From assembly GCA_964456185.1 (NCBI GenBank), contig CAYVZZ010000109.1:1-7841 (forward strand): a stretch of 7,841 nucleotides of DNA. The letters run 5' to 3'. Below the pieces are notes generated by a model. That model did no database searches. It had not been told where the DNA came from and saw nothing but the letters and a program-made list of their open reading frames with translations. The DNA comes from CAYVZZ01 sp964456185 (GTDB lineage Bacteria > Pseudomonadota > Gammaproteobacteria > Pseudomonadales > Alcanivoracaceae). This document shows, in pieces, positions 1-6,688 of the stretch (position 1 is its first letter; each line of letters starts with the position of its first letter). A program made the translations under genes and the position numbers.

Positions 1-1759
1 TTTGCTGCGCTTTCTTTTGGGTATAAATCAGCGAGGAGCCGGCCGGGGTAGAAAACTTAACACTCAATTCGCCGTTATCCGTCGGGGGAACAAACTCTTT
101 GCCCACTAACCCGGCGGTCATAAACGCAGCCACCAATGACAGGGTGGCAATCGCCAGCACACTGCGCCGGTGCCGCAAGGCCCAGTGAATGACAAGGGTG
201 TAAAGTGCCGTTAAGCGCTGCAGTGCTTGATGGAAGGCGTTAACGCCTTTGGCGATAAACGATTGCCCGCGTATGCCCTCGGCGTCCGGGTCGTGCCAAC
301 GGCTGGACAACATCGGGTCGAGGGTAAAGCTCACCAGCATGGACAAGAGCACCGCACAGGCAATGGCAATGCCAAACTGGTAGAAAAAACGCCCGATAAT
401 GCCGCCCATGAACGCCACCGGCAAAAACACCGCCACAATGGTCAGGGTGGTGGCCAGCACCGCCAGGCCAATTTCTCTGGTGCCGTCGAGTGCGGCTTGA
501 AAGTGGGATTTACCCATGGCCGCGTGACGCACAATGTTTTCGCGCACCACAATGGCATCGTCAATAAGCAAGCCGATGGACAAGGCCATGGCCATTAATG
601 TCATGTTGTTTAACGATAGGTCGAACAGGTACAAACAAAACAGGGTGCCTGCCAAGGCCACGGGCAATGTCAGGCCGGTGATAATGGTCGAGCGCCATGA
701 GCCCAAAAACAAAAAGATAATCACAATGGTGAGGATGATGCCTTCAATCAGCGTGGTTTTTACCTCGTGAAGCGACGCGCGAATGGCTTTGGAGCTGTCC
801 GCGACCAATTGCATGGACACACCGGCAGGCAGGTTGTGCCGGATGTGGGGCAGGCGGGCTTTTACCGCATCCACCAATGACAGGATATTGGCGCCGGTGC
901 TTTTGATGATGTTAATGCCGATGGCACGTTGGCCATTAAGCAAGGCAAGCGAGTCAAGCGCCTTGGCCCCATCTTCAATGGTGGCCACTTGACCCAGGGT
1001 AACCGCCCCTTGCGGACGTTGGGCGACTACCAATTTGGCAAAGTCCTGGGGGGTGGCAAAGCGTCCGCGGACTTCCACCGACAAATCCGTCGCCTGGCGT
1101 TTCAGGCTGCCTACCGGTAGCTGTGTATTGCCGGTTTTAAGCGCCTGGATAAGCGTGTTGATGCCAATGCCCAGTGCAGCCATTTTGGTAGGATTGGGGT
1201 GGATGTTGATAGTGCGTTGTTGCCCGCCCACCAGAGACACACGCCCGGCACCGGGAATGCCCTGCAGTCGTGGAACCACATGCTGCTTAAGGTAGGTGCT
1301 CAGTGCGATGGTCTCGCCGGACTGGCTACGAAAGGCCAATGACAGCACCGGCGCTTGGTCAAGGCGAATACGCTCGACCAATGGCGGTTTGATGGCGTCG
1401 TCAAAGTGTGTTTGGACTTGGGCGATTTTGTCGCGCACCCGTTGCGTGGCGGCGTTCAGCGGTGTGCCCAATTCAAACTGGACAGCGATTTTCGAGAAGC
1501 CTTTGTACGAGGTGGAGATAATGCGCTTGACGCCAGATACCGTGTTGACGGCATTTTCGATGGGGCGGGTAATGTCACTTTCCACCACCTTGGGCGTCGC
1601 TCCCGGATAATAGGTGGTAATCATCACATAGGGGATGTCCACATCGGGATATTCCTCTACCGACAGGCGCTGCCACGAGAAAATGCCCATAACCACAAAC
1701 ACCAGCATCAACATGCAGGTGAATACCGGATAACGAATGCACAGGCGCGTTAACCACAT
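1..1759 (-). CDS. RND-family efflux pump inner-membrane subunit (HAE1/AcrB-like), 3' end missing
   Basis: This is the N-terminal 586 residues of an inner-membrane RND permease, which uses the proton gradient to drive substrates from the periplasm or inner leaflet out through an adaptor and an outer-membrane channel. The family is about 1,030 residues long, so roughly 57% is visible; the frame is open to the window edge without a stop. Seen directly: TM1 near residues 10-29; the LSVEEYPDID and YYPGATPKVVE signatures of the first porter domain just after it; TM2 to TM6 between about 339 and 490; and TM7 near 533-552. Motif GLLIDDAIVVREN places the paired aspartates at D400 and D401, matching the AcrB proton-relay pair D407/D408. 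KEFVPPTDNGEL opens the second half. ATG at 1759 lies 2 nt after the adaptor stop, so translation is probably coupled. The substrate cannot be read from this; a drug or an endogenous metabolite are both possible, and the upstream enzymes favour the latter. Confidence 0.95.
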   Translation of the reverse strand, partial: MWLTRLCIRYPVFTCMLMLVFVVMGIFSWQRLSVEEYPDVDIPYVMITTYYPGATPKVVESDITRPIENAVNTVSGVKRIISTSYKGFSKIAVQFELGTPLNAATQRVRDKIAQVQTHFDDAIKPPLVERIRLDQAPVLSLAFRSQSGETIALSTYLKQHVVPRLQGIPGAGRVSLVGGQQRTINIHPNPTKMAALGIGINTLIQALKTGNTQLPVGSLKRQATDLSVEVRGRFATPQDFAKLVVAQRPQGAVTLGQVATIEDGAKALDSLALLNGQRAIGINIIKSTGANILSLVDAVKARLPHIRHNLPAGVSMQLVADSSKAIRASLHEVKTTLIEGIILTIVIIFLFLGSWRSTIITGLTLPVALAGTLFCLYLFDLSLNNMTLMAMALSIGLLIDDAIVVRENIVRHAAMGKSHFQAALDGTREIGLAVLATTLTIVAVFLPVAFMGGIIGRFFYQFGIAIACAVLLSMLVSFTLDPMLSSRWHDPDAEGIRGQSFIAKGVNAFHQALQRLTALYTLVIHWALRHRRSVLAIATLSLVAAFMTAGLVGKEFVPPTDNGELSVKFSTPAGSSLIYTQKKAQQ

Positions 1760-1761
1760 AA

Positions 1762-2868
1762 TTAGCGACTCGCCAAACGGGTGACAGGCTGGCCTGTGGT
1801 TAAGCCAATCACGGGTCGCCTGAGCAGGTGGGTGGCAGAAGTGAAATTGTCCGCGATGATGTAGCGGTTATGGGACGGGTCGTATAGCAATACCTCCACA
1901 GGGGTGGCCTGTAAATGCTTTTCTTTGACCAGAAATATCTGCCAGCCGTTAGCGGTTTGTTGCAGAGCCGAGGCAGGCACTGCCACGCCGGTCACCGGTT
2001 GGCTATCGAGCATTTTTCCGCGCACAAAAATACCGGCGGGCAGTGGTGTGGCTTGATTGTCCACCTTGATATAGACCGGTACACGGCGGTTGCTGCGTTT
2101 GGCCACCGGGCTGATGCGCGCTACCTTGCCGTGATACACCTGTGTGGCATCGGCATTGACCTGGAATTGCGCATCTTGTCCGGGTGACACCGAAGCAATG
2201 TCGGCGGATGGCACCATGGCGACGAGCTGCAAATAGTGCAAGTCGACTAGTTTTAGCAAGGGTTGTCCGGCGTTCACCACTTCACCCCGGTCGGCCAGTC
2301 GTTGCGCGATTTTGCCGTCAAAAGGCGCGCGAATAACGGCATCTTTTCGCTGTTTTTTAATCAACTGCAAGGACGCCTTGGCCGACTTTACCTGTGCTTG
2401 GTAAATGGCTAGCTGGCGGCTGGCGGTGTCGTATTTTGTGTCCGAGGCAAAGCCTTTTTGGCGGAGTTTGTCCAGTCGTTGTAGCTTTTCCCGAGCCTGG
2501 GCCACTTGCAGCTTTTTGCTTTGCAGCGCCGCCTGCGCCTGCTGGTATTTCAGTTCGATAGCGCGGGTATCCAACGTAATGAGCACCTCACCCGCTTTAA
2601 CGGTATCGCCGTCCTTGACGTTGAGTTGGGTAATTTTTCCGGCGAATGTCGCGCTTAATGTCGTTTGTTGCCAAGGGGTTAGCGTCCCAGTAAACGGCAC
2701 ATGGTGGCCTGTGGTCACCCGCTTGATTGGTGCCAAATCGACAGCAGACAGCACCAACGGCTGGTGCTCTAGCGGGGGGTTCCGAGTGGTCTGATTGGCG
2801 ATGTCCAAACGATAAAACACACCCGCTGCAACGAGTATCAGCACGGTGATTACGCCTAGCCATTTCAT
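1762..2868 (-). CDS. Periplasmic adaptor (membrane fusion protein) of the RND pump
   Basis: This 368-residue protein is the periplasmic adaptor that links the RND permease to an outer-membrane channel. Seen directly: an N-terminal hydrophobic segment (about residues 4-18) with no lipobox cysteine, indicating an uncleaved membrane anchor rather than a lipoprotein; the first lipoyl half around 76-100 (AGKITQLNVKDGDTVKAGE); a Q/A/K-rich coiled-coil hairpin at about 102-175; the second lipoyl half at 177-210 (VIRAPFDGKIAQRLADRGE); then beta-barrel and membrane-proximal segments (PAGIFVRGKM near 278-286, VAVPASAL near 295-302). Length and order match AcrA/MdtA-type adaptors. ATG is 1 nt after the stop of the upstream GNAT gene, with AGGCAGG (2876-2882) as a plausible ribosome site. 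The stop is 2 nt before the pump start. The hairpin is of ordinary length, consistent with docking to a TolC-type channel, but no such channel gene is in the window. Confidence 0.95.
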   Translation of the reverse strand: MKWLGVITVLILVAAGVFYRLDIANQTTRNPPLEHQPLVLSAVDLAPIKRVTTGHHVPFTGTLTPWQQTTLSATFAGKITQLNVKDGDTVKAGEVLITLDTRAIELKYQQAQAALQSKKLQVAQAREKLQRLDKLRQKGFASDTKYDTASRQLAIYQAQVKSAKASLQLIKKQRKDAVIRAPFDGKIAQRLADRGEVVNAGQPLLKLVDLHYLQLVAMVPSADIASVSPGQDAQFQVNADATQVYHGKVARISPVAKRSNRRVPVYIKVDNQATPLPAGIFVRGKMLDSQPVTGVAVPASALQQTANGWQIFLVKEKHLQATPVEVLLYDPSHNRYIIADNFTSATHLLRRPVIGLTTGQPVTRLASR

Positions 2869-2869
2869 A

Positions 2870-3970
2870 CTACAGCCTGCCTGCGTCGTAAAAGGGAATA
2901 TAATCGGCCGCCAATTCCGGTTGGTCGGCCTCTTGATAAGCCACCGTGTATTGTGTGGCCTGCATGACTTGTGATTTGAACTGCTTTAATGCTGCTTGTC
3001 GGGGGTCTTTATCCGACAAGGTGATGACCATGGCGTCACGTTTGCGCTCAGTCGTGCGCTCTAGTGCGGCATGCAATAATTGCGTAAAGCCCGACATATC
3101 ACCCGGGTGCGTCAAGGGGGAATGTAGCGACAAATACGAAAAGGTGCCGCCAGTTGCGGGCAGCCTGAGCCCGCCGGTCAAGCGGATCCATGCGTTATAT
3201 ACTGGCCGGACGAGCTGCATGGCACGGCCATAATGCACCACGCGGGTTTGTTTAATCGTGGCCTGGTCCCACAAGCCAATGATTCCCTCGATGTGGCCAT
3301 GACGCTCCAGTAGCAGAAAATCGTCAATGCAAAGCCCCTGATAAAAGGCGTCATCCTTTTGCAATTGCCGGAAGTCGTAACAAGGCAGGAACTGGTAATG
3401 CGCTGCCATGGCTTCGACCCAGCGGTTCATTGCCGTGATATCCGACTGGGTGGCCGTGCGAATTTGCCTGTCACTTGGCATGGCCGGGCGCTTGCGAGTG
3501 GCATGCGTGATGGTGTGGGTGCTGATGTCGCCAATGGGACGATAAAACGGTAAGCCCGCCCGACCGCCTTCCAGGCTACTTTTGGAACGTTGGTTGTCGT
3601 GCAATATGACCGTGAGATACCAACCATCGCGAATTTCCTTCTTGACTGCGCGGTTGACGTATAACAGCACGCGTCCGCCCCGGTAGGCGGGGGCAATGCG
3701 CATGTCGGCGCCATAGCGCAGTAGCTGCCGTTGGCCATTAATATAGGCATCGCGATGCCCCATATTGACCGTGGCGGCCAGCTTGTCTTCAGCTTGGTGA
3801 CGAACCAATAGCAGCTTGGATTGCTGGTACATCACGGCGGCCGAGGCAAAGTAGTTCGGTGCACGTTCAAATGCCAGCTCCATGCCGTGAGATGGTTGTG
3901 GCAGGCTGAATAGCTGTTGCAGCTCTGTATTGTCGGCGGCATTGGCCGCACGGGACACAAAGCGGCTCAT
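2870..3970 (-). CDS. Tandem GNAT-fold acyltransferase-like protein
   Basis: This 366-residue cytoplasmic protein reads as two GNAT-like halves. GNAT enzymes transfer an acyl group from acyl-CoA, or sometimes acyl-ACP, to an amine. Half one (about 1-160) begins with an SRAANAADNTEL segment typical of a GNAT first strand and helix, and has an acyl-CoA pyrophosphate-loop-like stretch at about 91-108 (RIAPAYRGGRVLLYVNRA), although one glycine of the usual Q/RxxGxG/A pattern is displaced. Half two starts at about residue 169 (QIRTATQSDITAMNRWVEA) and continues to a FSYLSLHSPL strand near 277-286; its CoA loop is less clear, so it may be a non-catalytic or substrate-binding half. ATG at 3970 overlaps the GH3 stop by 4 nt (ATGA), so the two are probably translationally coupled. 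There is no strong ribosome site of its own, which fits coupling. The acceptor is unknown; an amide or amine made by the GH3 enzyme is the natural guess. The GNAT fold is fairly secure, the activity inferred. Confidence 0.8.
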   Translation of the reverse strand: MSRFVSRAANAADNTELQQLFSLPQPSHGMELAFERAPNYFASAAVMYQQSKLLLVRHQAEDKLAATVNMGHRDAYINGQRQLLRYGADMRIAPAYRGGRVLLYVNRAVKKEIRDGWYLTVILHDNQRSKSSLEGGRAGLPFYRPIGDISTHTITHATRKRPAMPSDRQIRTATQSDITAMNRWVEAMAAHYQFLPCYDFRQLQKDDAFYQGLCIDDFLLLERHGHIEGIIGLWDQATIKQTRVVHYGRAMQLVRPVYNAWIRLTGGLRLPATGGTFSYLSLHSPLTHPGDMSGFTQLLHAALERTTERKRDAMVITLSDKDPRQAALKQFKSQVMQATQYTVAYQEADQPELAADYIPFYDAGRL

Positions 3971-5571
3971 GCGGTTTTGCCGTGTTGATTGAGCAGTTGC
4001 AAGAGTGTTTCTTCCGGCACTTTGCGTAAGGCTTCCGGTTTGATGTTGCCTTCAATCATGCCGTTGGCCATGGCCAGTTGTTTGTTGAATGCCCAGCCGT
4101 CTTCGACCAATAAAGCCTGCGCCGGTAACAACTGCTTTAAGTCGCGCGCCAGGGCGTAGTGGAAGTGCTGTTTTAAGCAGCGCTCCAGGGCATCGCTTAA
4201 AGCGCGGGATTGTTGTGTGCCATGCGATGGAACAGAGTCGAATACGGCCATATAACGCGATTGTCCTGGCGTTTGACTGGCAACCGCCAACAGCGAAGCC
4301 GGTTTCAAGCCGAAATTGTCGGCCACAGATTGCAGGGCTTGTCTGGCCGTTTCGGGGGACAGTTTTTCCCCTACCAAATCGACCCCGTTGCGGCGTCCTA
4401 AAAATTGCAGGCAGGGCACCTGACCCCAAAAGCCGGTGACCACTATGCGGTCATCCAGAGCGTAGCGCAGCAGGCCATTGCCGCCTGTCAGGATGGGGCT
4501 GACTTCGTCGCCTTCGCGCAGCTCCCAAGAGGCTTTGATATTGCCGCTTTTCAGGTCTTCAAACTCATAAAAATGACTGCGATACGCCAGTGGGTAATGG
4601 TCGTCCACCGGAATGCTCACCACACCTTCGGTGGCCCATAATCCTTTGCCCTCATAGGCAACTTTAGGCAGACGCTGGTGTAGTTGTTTGGCCCAGGGGG
4701 CGGCATCGGCCGTGTCCCAGGCTGACATCAGCGCCAGCCTTGGCCACAGCACGGAAGGCAAGGCAATGGGCTGATGCGCATACTGTTGTAATAATTTGGC
4801 TTGTTGCGGCGCAAATGGTGGTGCCAAGGACTTTAGTGCCTGCTGGCGAGCCCCCCAGCTGCGGCGCGTTAATACCTCGGCAATTTCATCGCAATGCGTC
4901 GGCAGCATATCTAATAACTGTAATGCAAAAGTGGGGCTCCACACCGACATGACCGTCAGCTGCGGAGACGCCACCAAATAACACAGTGAAGCAAAAAGTG
5001 AATCACTGGGGTTGGCCGCTAGTGCCACATCAGACGACACCGCGTGAGATAGGCCGATGAGAAAGCGCTTGGCACTGCCCAGCAGCTCACTGTCATCATT
5101 GATGTTGCCCTGCAACTCGGGGAAATCGTCCTGCGGTAGCCAGGACACCGACCAATAATGGGCGCCATGTTTAATGCCGGGATGATGCCGGTAAAGGCTG
5201 CTAATCCATGGACAGATAGCCGCATCCAGTTCGTCGAGAAAATCGCGCGTGTAGGGAATCAGCTTAAGCTTTTCCGACGAGCCACTAGTGGGTTGATAAC
5301 GCACCAACGGGCTGTGAGTTAACGCCTCTTTATGTGAGCGTTGGTTGAGAATGCGTTCGCGCCAGTCCGGGTATCGCGTGACAGGATAGCTGTCGCGAAA
5401 GGCCTCCCAGCTTGTTGGCTGCGGATTACCGTTGGGCGACACCACACGCGATACGATATGACGTAACTTGGCGCGCTGTACGGCCTCGAGAGAATGGCGT
5501 TGGCGACGAAAACGTCGTGCCGAGCGCGCACAGGCCGCCTGCATCGCTGAATGCGCTAAATAAGTTAGCAT
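3967..5571 (-). CDS. GH3-family acyl-acid amido synthetase-like enzyme
   Basis: This 534-residue protein belongs to the GH3 branch of the adenylate-forming (ANL) superfamily. Characterised plant members activate a carboxylic acid such as a jasmonate, indole-3-acetate or benzoate as an acyl-AMP and then form an amide with an amino acid. Seen directly: the ATP-phosphate motif TSGSSEKLKLIPYT at residues 95-108; a second nucleotide-binding-like motif LWATEG at 311-316 followed by VVSIPVDD; and a third core motif LLRYALDDRIVVTGF at 367-381, then QFLGRRNGVDLVGEKLS, matching the GH3 pattern before the mobile C-terminal domain. FRDSYPVTRYPDW at 58-70 also fits. Length is slightly below the roughly 580-610 of plant enzymes, as in bacterial homologues. 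The start is 18 nt after the upstream stop with only a weak GGGG ribosome site. The key motifs look intact, so I expect an active enzyme. Acid and amine substrates cannot be predicted. It is presumably the central biosynthetic step of this operon. Confidence 0.88.
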   Translation of the reverse strand: MLTYLAHSAMQAACARSARRFRRQRHSLEAVQRAKLRHIVSRVVSPNGNPQPTSWEAFRDSYPVTRYPDWRERILNQRSHKEALTHSPLVRYQPTSGSSEKLKLIPYTRDFLDELDAAICPWISSLYRHHPGIKHGAHYWSVSWLPQDDFPELQGNINDDSELLGSAKRFLIGLSHAVSSDVALAANPSDSLFASLCYLVASPQLTVMSVWSPTFALQLLDMLPTHCDEIAEVLTRRSWGARQQALKSLAPPFAPQQAKLLQQYAHQPIALPSVLWPRLALMSAWDTADAAPWAKQLHQRLPKVAYEGKGLWATEGVVSIPVDDHYPLAYRSHFYEFEDLKSGNIKASWELREGDEVSPILTGGNGLLRYALDDRIVVTGFWGQVPCLQFLGRRNGVDLVGEKLSPETARQALQSVADNFGLKPASLLAVASQTPGQSRYMAVFDSVPSHGTQQSRALSDALERCLKQHFHYALARDLKQLLPAQALLVEDGWAFNKQLAMANGMIEGNIKPEALRKVPEETLLQLLNQHGKTA

Positions 5572-5589
5572 AATAAAACCCCGTGCGGA

Positions 5590-6444
5590 TTAAGCGCTGT
5601 GGCGATCGCTTTGCGGGTACTCTCTGGCAGCCTTGGTAGAAGCGGCCTTTGGCTGGAGCTGTGTCGGTGTGCTACCCCCCTGCTTGGGCGCAGCGGTTTG
5701 TGAGTCAAGACGCCCCTTGCTGGTGGGTTTCTTGAGATACTGGAACACATATTTCGCCAAGGTTGACCAGTCGATGACGCCGATGCAGGGCAGCTCGGTG
5801 CCATCACGCCAGCGTGGATTGCATTTCTGGAAGAAAGCGATGTTCGGATGGCTTTGCATCATCTTGTCGTCGATGTCGGCGACACCATCTTTCAAGCTTT
5901 GATAATGATCGCCAAAGTCGAGAATGCGCTTGTCGGCATCGTAATACTCGGGAAAAAGCTTGTGGCAATAGTTGTCTACCGCCTCTGACAGCTCGGGATA
6001 CTGGCCGTCAGGGTGGGGGTAAAACTTGTAGAAGTTGTTCGCCAGTAGCAGGTAGGTCTTGAACCCTTTAGAAATCAGCAACCAATAAATGGGCTTGGTG
6101 GGGTGTAGGCATTTTTGTTTCAGCACATAGCGGTAAAACGCAATTTGTAGCGAGCGACTGCCCCAGTAGCGCCGGTCAATGATGGTGTCGCCGCTGAAAA
6201 TGCCAATAACTTTCTTGCCGTTTAATGTCATGCGGTAATTGACAATAGTAGAGAAGCCAACAATTTGGTTATCAGACGTACGGCGAATGATAAAAGCACC
6301 GTCTTTTTTGCTTAAATCATTAAGAAATATCGACCATTTTGTGGCGCGGTAATATTGTGAATATATAGAGCGCATTTGAAAGATGTCGACCGTGCTTATG
6401 TTTTTGGTACTGCAGTACTTTGTTTTTAGCGTTTGCTTTGTCAT
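5590..6444 (-). CDS. GNAT-fold-like hypothetical protein with a disordered C-terminal tail
   Basis: I do not recognise this 284-residue protein as a named family, but the layout suggests an acyl-CoA N-acyltransferase fold. A strand pair near 50-70 (GAFIIRRTSDNQIVGFSTI) is followed by a strand and helix near 78-109 (KVIGIFSGDTIIDRRYWG, then SLQIAFYRYVL) that sit where GNATs bind acyl-CoA, and then KPIYWLLISKGFKTYLLLAN near 117-136. The classical glycine-rich pyrophosphate loop is not evident. Residues from about 238 on are rich in K, Q, S, T, P and A and look disordered. ATG at 6444 is preferred because AGGTGG lies 5 nt before it; a GTG at 6453 in the same frame is possible but overlaps that ribosome site. 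It is the first gene of the operon, 18 nt ahead of the GH3 gene. Its 5' part is noticeably more AT-rich than its neighbours downstream. It could be the first acylation step or a structural partner of the GH3 enzyme. Confidence 0.7.
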   Translation of the reverse strand: MTKQTLKTKYCSTKNISTVDIFQMRSIYSQYYRATKWSIFLNDLSKKDGAFIIRRTSDNQIVGFSTIVNYRMTLNGKKVIGIFSGDTIIDRRYWGSRSLQIAFYRYVLKQKCLHPTKPIYWLLISKGFKTYLLLANNFYKFYPHPDGQYPELSEAVDNYCHKLFPEYYDADKRILDFGDHYQSLKDGVADIDDKMMQSHPNIAFFQKCNPRWRDGTELPCIGVIDWSTLAKYVFQYLKKPTSKGRLDSQTAAPKQGGSTPTQLQPKAASTKAAREYPQSDRHSA

Positions 6445-6449
6445 CGTGG

Positions 6450-6455
6450 CCACCT
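6450..6455 (-). promoter_or_regulatory. Ribosome binding site that fixes the start at 6444
   Basis: On the minus strand this reads AGGTGG with a 5-nt spacer (CCACG) to the ATG at 6444. It is the best Shine-Dalgarno match in the operon and argues against the in-frame GTG at 6453, which lies inside it. Confidence 0.7.
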
Positions 6456-6478
6456 AACTGTTTGTGTTCTGATATGGC

Positions 6479-6488
6479 NNNNNNNNNN
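6479..6488. other. Assembly gap (10 N)
   Basis: Ten consecutive N interrupt the intergenic region 34 bp upstream of the operon's first start codon. The true length is unknown. The flanks share a loosely similar pattern (CTGTTTGTGTT on the left, CTGTTAAGGTGTGTT on the right), which could mean a short repeat that hampered assembly. Confidence 0.95.
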
Positions 6489-6530
6489 ACACTGTTAAGG
6501 TGTGTTATCTTTTTACGTTTTTTAACGGGG

Positions 6531-6555
6531 TTGACTGCGTCCCATCGGCTTGACT
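6531..6555 (+). repeat. Two TTGACT direct repeats, 19 bp apart
   Basis: TTGACTGCGT begins at 6531 and TTGACTATCT at 6550. A 19-bp period is close to the two-turn spacing of AraC-family half-sites, so this could be an operator, but a six-base match in AT-rich DNA can also arise by chance, and TTGACT also resembles a -35 element. Confidence 0.35.
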
Positions 6556-6577
6556 ATCTTAGGGATGAGCCGATAGG
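6541..6577. repeat. Inverted repeat, possible operator
   Basis: The arms CCCATCGGCT (6541-6550) and AGCCGATAGG (6568-6577) pair at 9 of 10 positions, with a perfect 7-bp core (ATCGGCT / AGCCGAT), around a 17-nt spacer. No T-run follows on either strand, so it is not a standard terminator. It lies midway between the divergent genes and could be a regulator site. Confidence 0.5.
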
Positions 6578-6621
6578 GCGTCATTGTTTGGAACGGACAG
6601 TGTTTTTTGAGAAGAGGCCAA

Positions 6622-6648
6622 AAGACATAATTTGTACTAATTTATAAT
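6622..6648 (+). promoter_or_regulatory. Possible promoter of the AraC-like regulator
   Basis: A perfect -10 hexamer TATAAT (6643-6648) lies 41 bp ahead of the start codon. The best -35 is only AAGACA (6622-6627, 4 of 6 matches) at a short 15-bp spacing, so the promoter is probably weak or activator dependent. Transcription would start near 6655. Confidence 0.45.
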
Positions 6649-6688
6649 GATATTAAAAACCCATTAAAAATAATGAGAAGGGTGAAAT

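Larger units (their letters stand above)
6445..6688. promoter_or_regulatory. Divergent intergenic region between the operon and the regulator
   Basis: About 240 bases separate the minus-strand operon from the plus-strand AraC-like gene. The region is AT-rich toward the regulator. It contains the operon ribosome site, a ten-N gap, an inverted repeat, two TTGACT copies and a TATAAT box. No convincing promoter for the minus-strand operon could be assigned; GATAAC-like and TAAGAT-like -10 candidates on that strand lack a good -35, and the true promoter may lie in the unsequenced gap. By analogy with other divergent AraC-family regulators, the operator for this operon is expected here. Confidence 0.6.

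Noticed and set aside
227..1753. Series of plus-strand open frames across the left part of the window
   Set aside because: The minus-strand frame is continuous for 586 codons and encodes an unmistakable RND pump; the plus-strand frames have no recognisable motifs.
4052..4439. Overlapping open frames on both strands within the GH3 gene
   Set aside because: They lie inside the GH3 C-terminal region, which contains conserved family motifs, and their translations look like out-of-frame reading.
5572..5620. CCCG/CGGG pairing followed by TTTT on the minus strand, just before the GH3 gene, as an attenuator
   Set aside because: The loop would be long and the stem about 4-5 bp. The nearby AGCGCT and GCGATCGC palindromes lie in the end of the coding region, so there is no clear terminator structure.
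6516..6527. CGTT-TTTT-AACG as an operator
   Set aside because: Only 4-bp arms that do not extend further; easily explained by chance in AT-rich DNA.
6420..6647. Plus-strand open frame of 75 codons running through the N gap
   Set aside because: It reads through undefined bases, overlaps the start of the minus-strand gene, and has no ribosome site or recognisable sequence.
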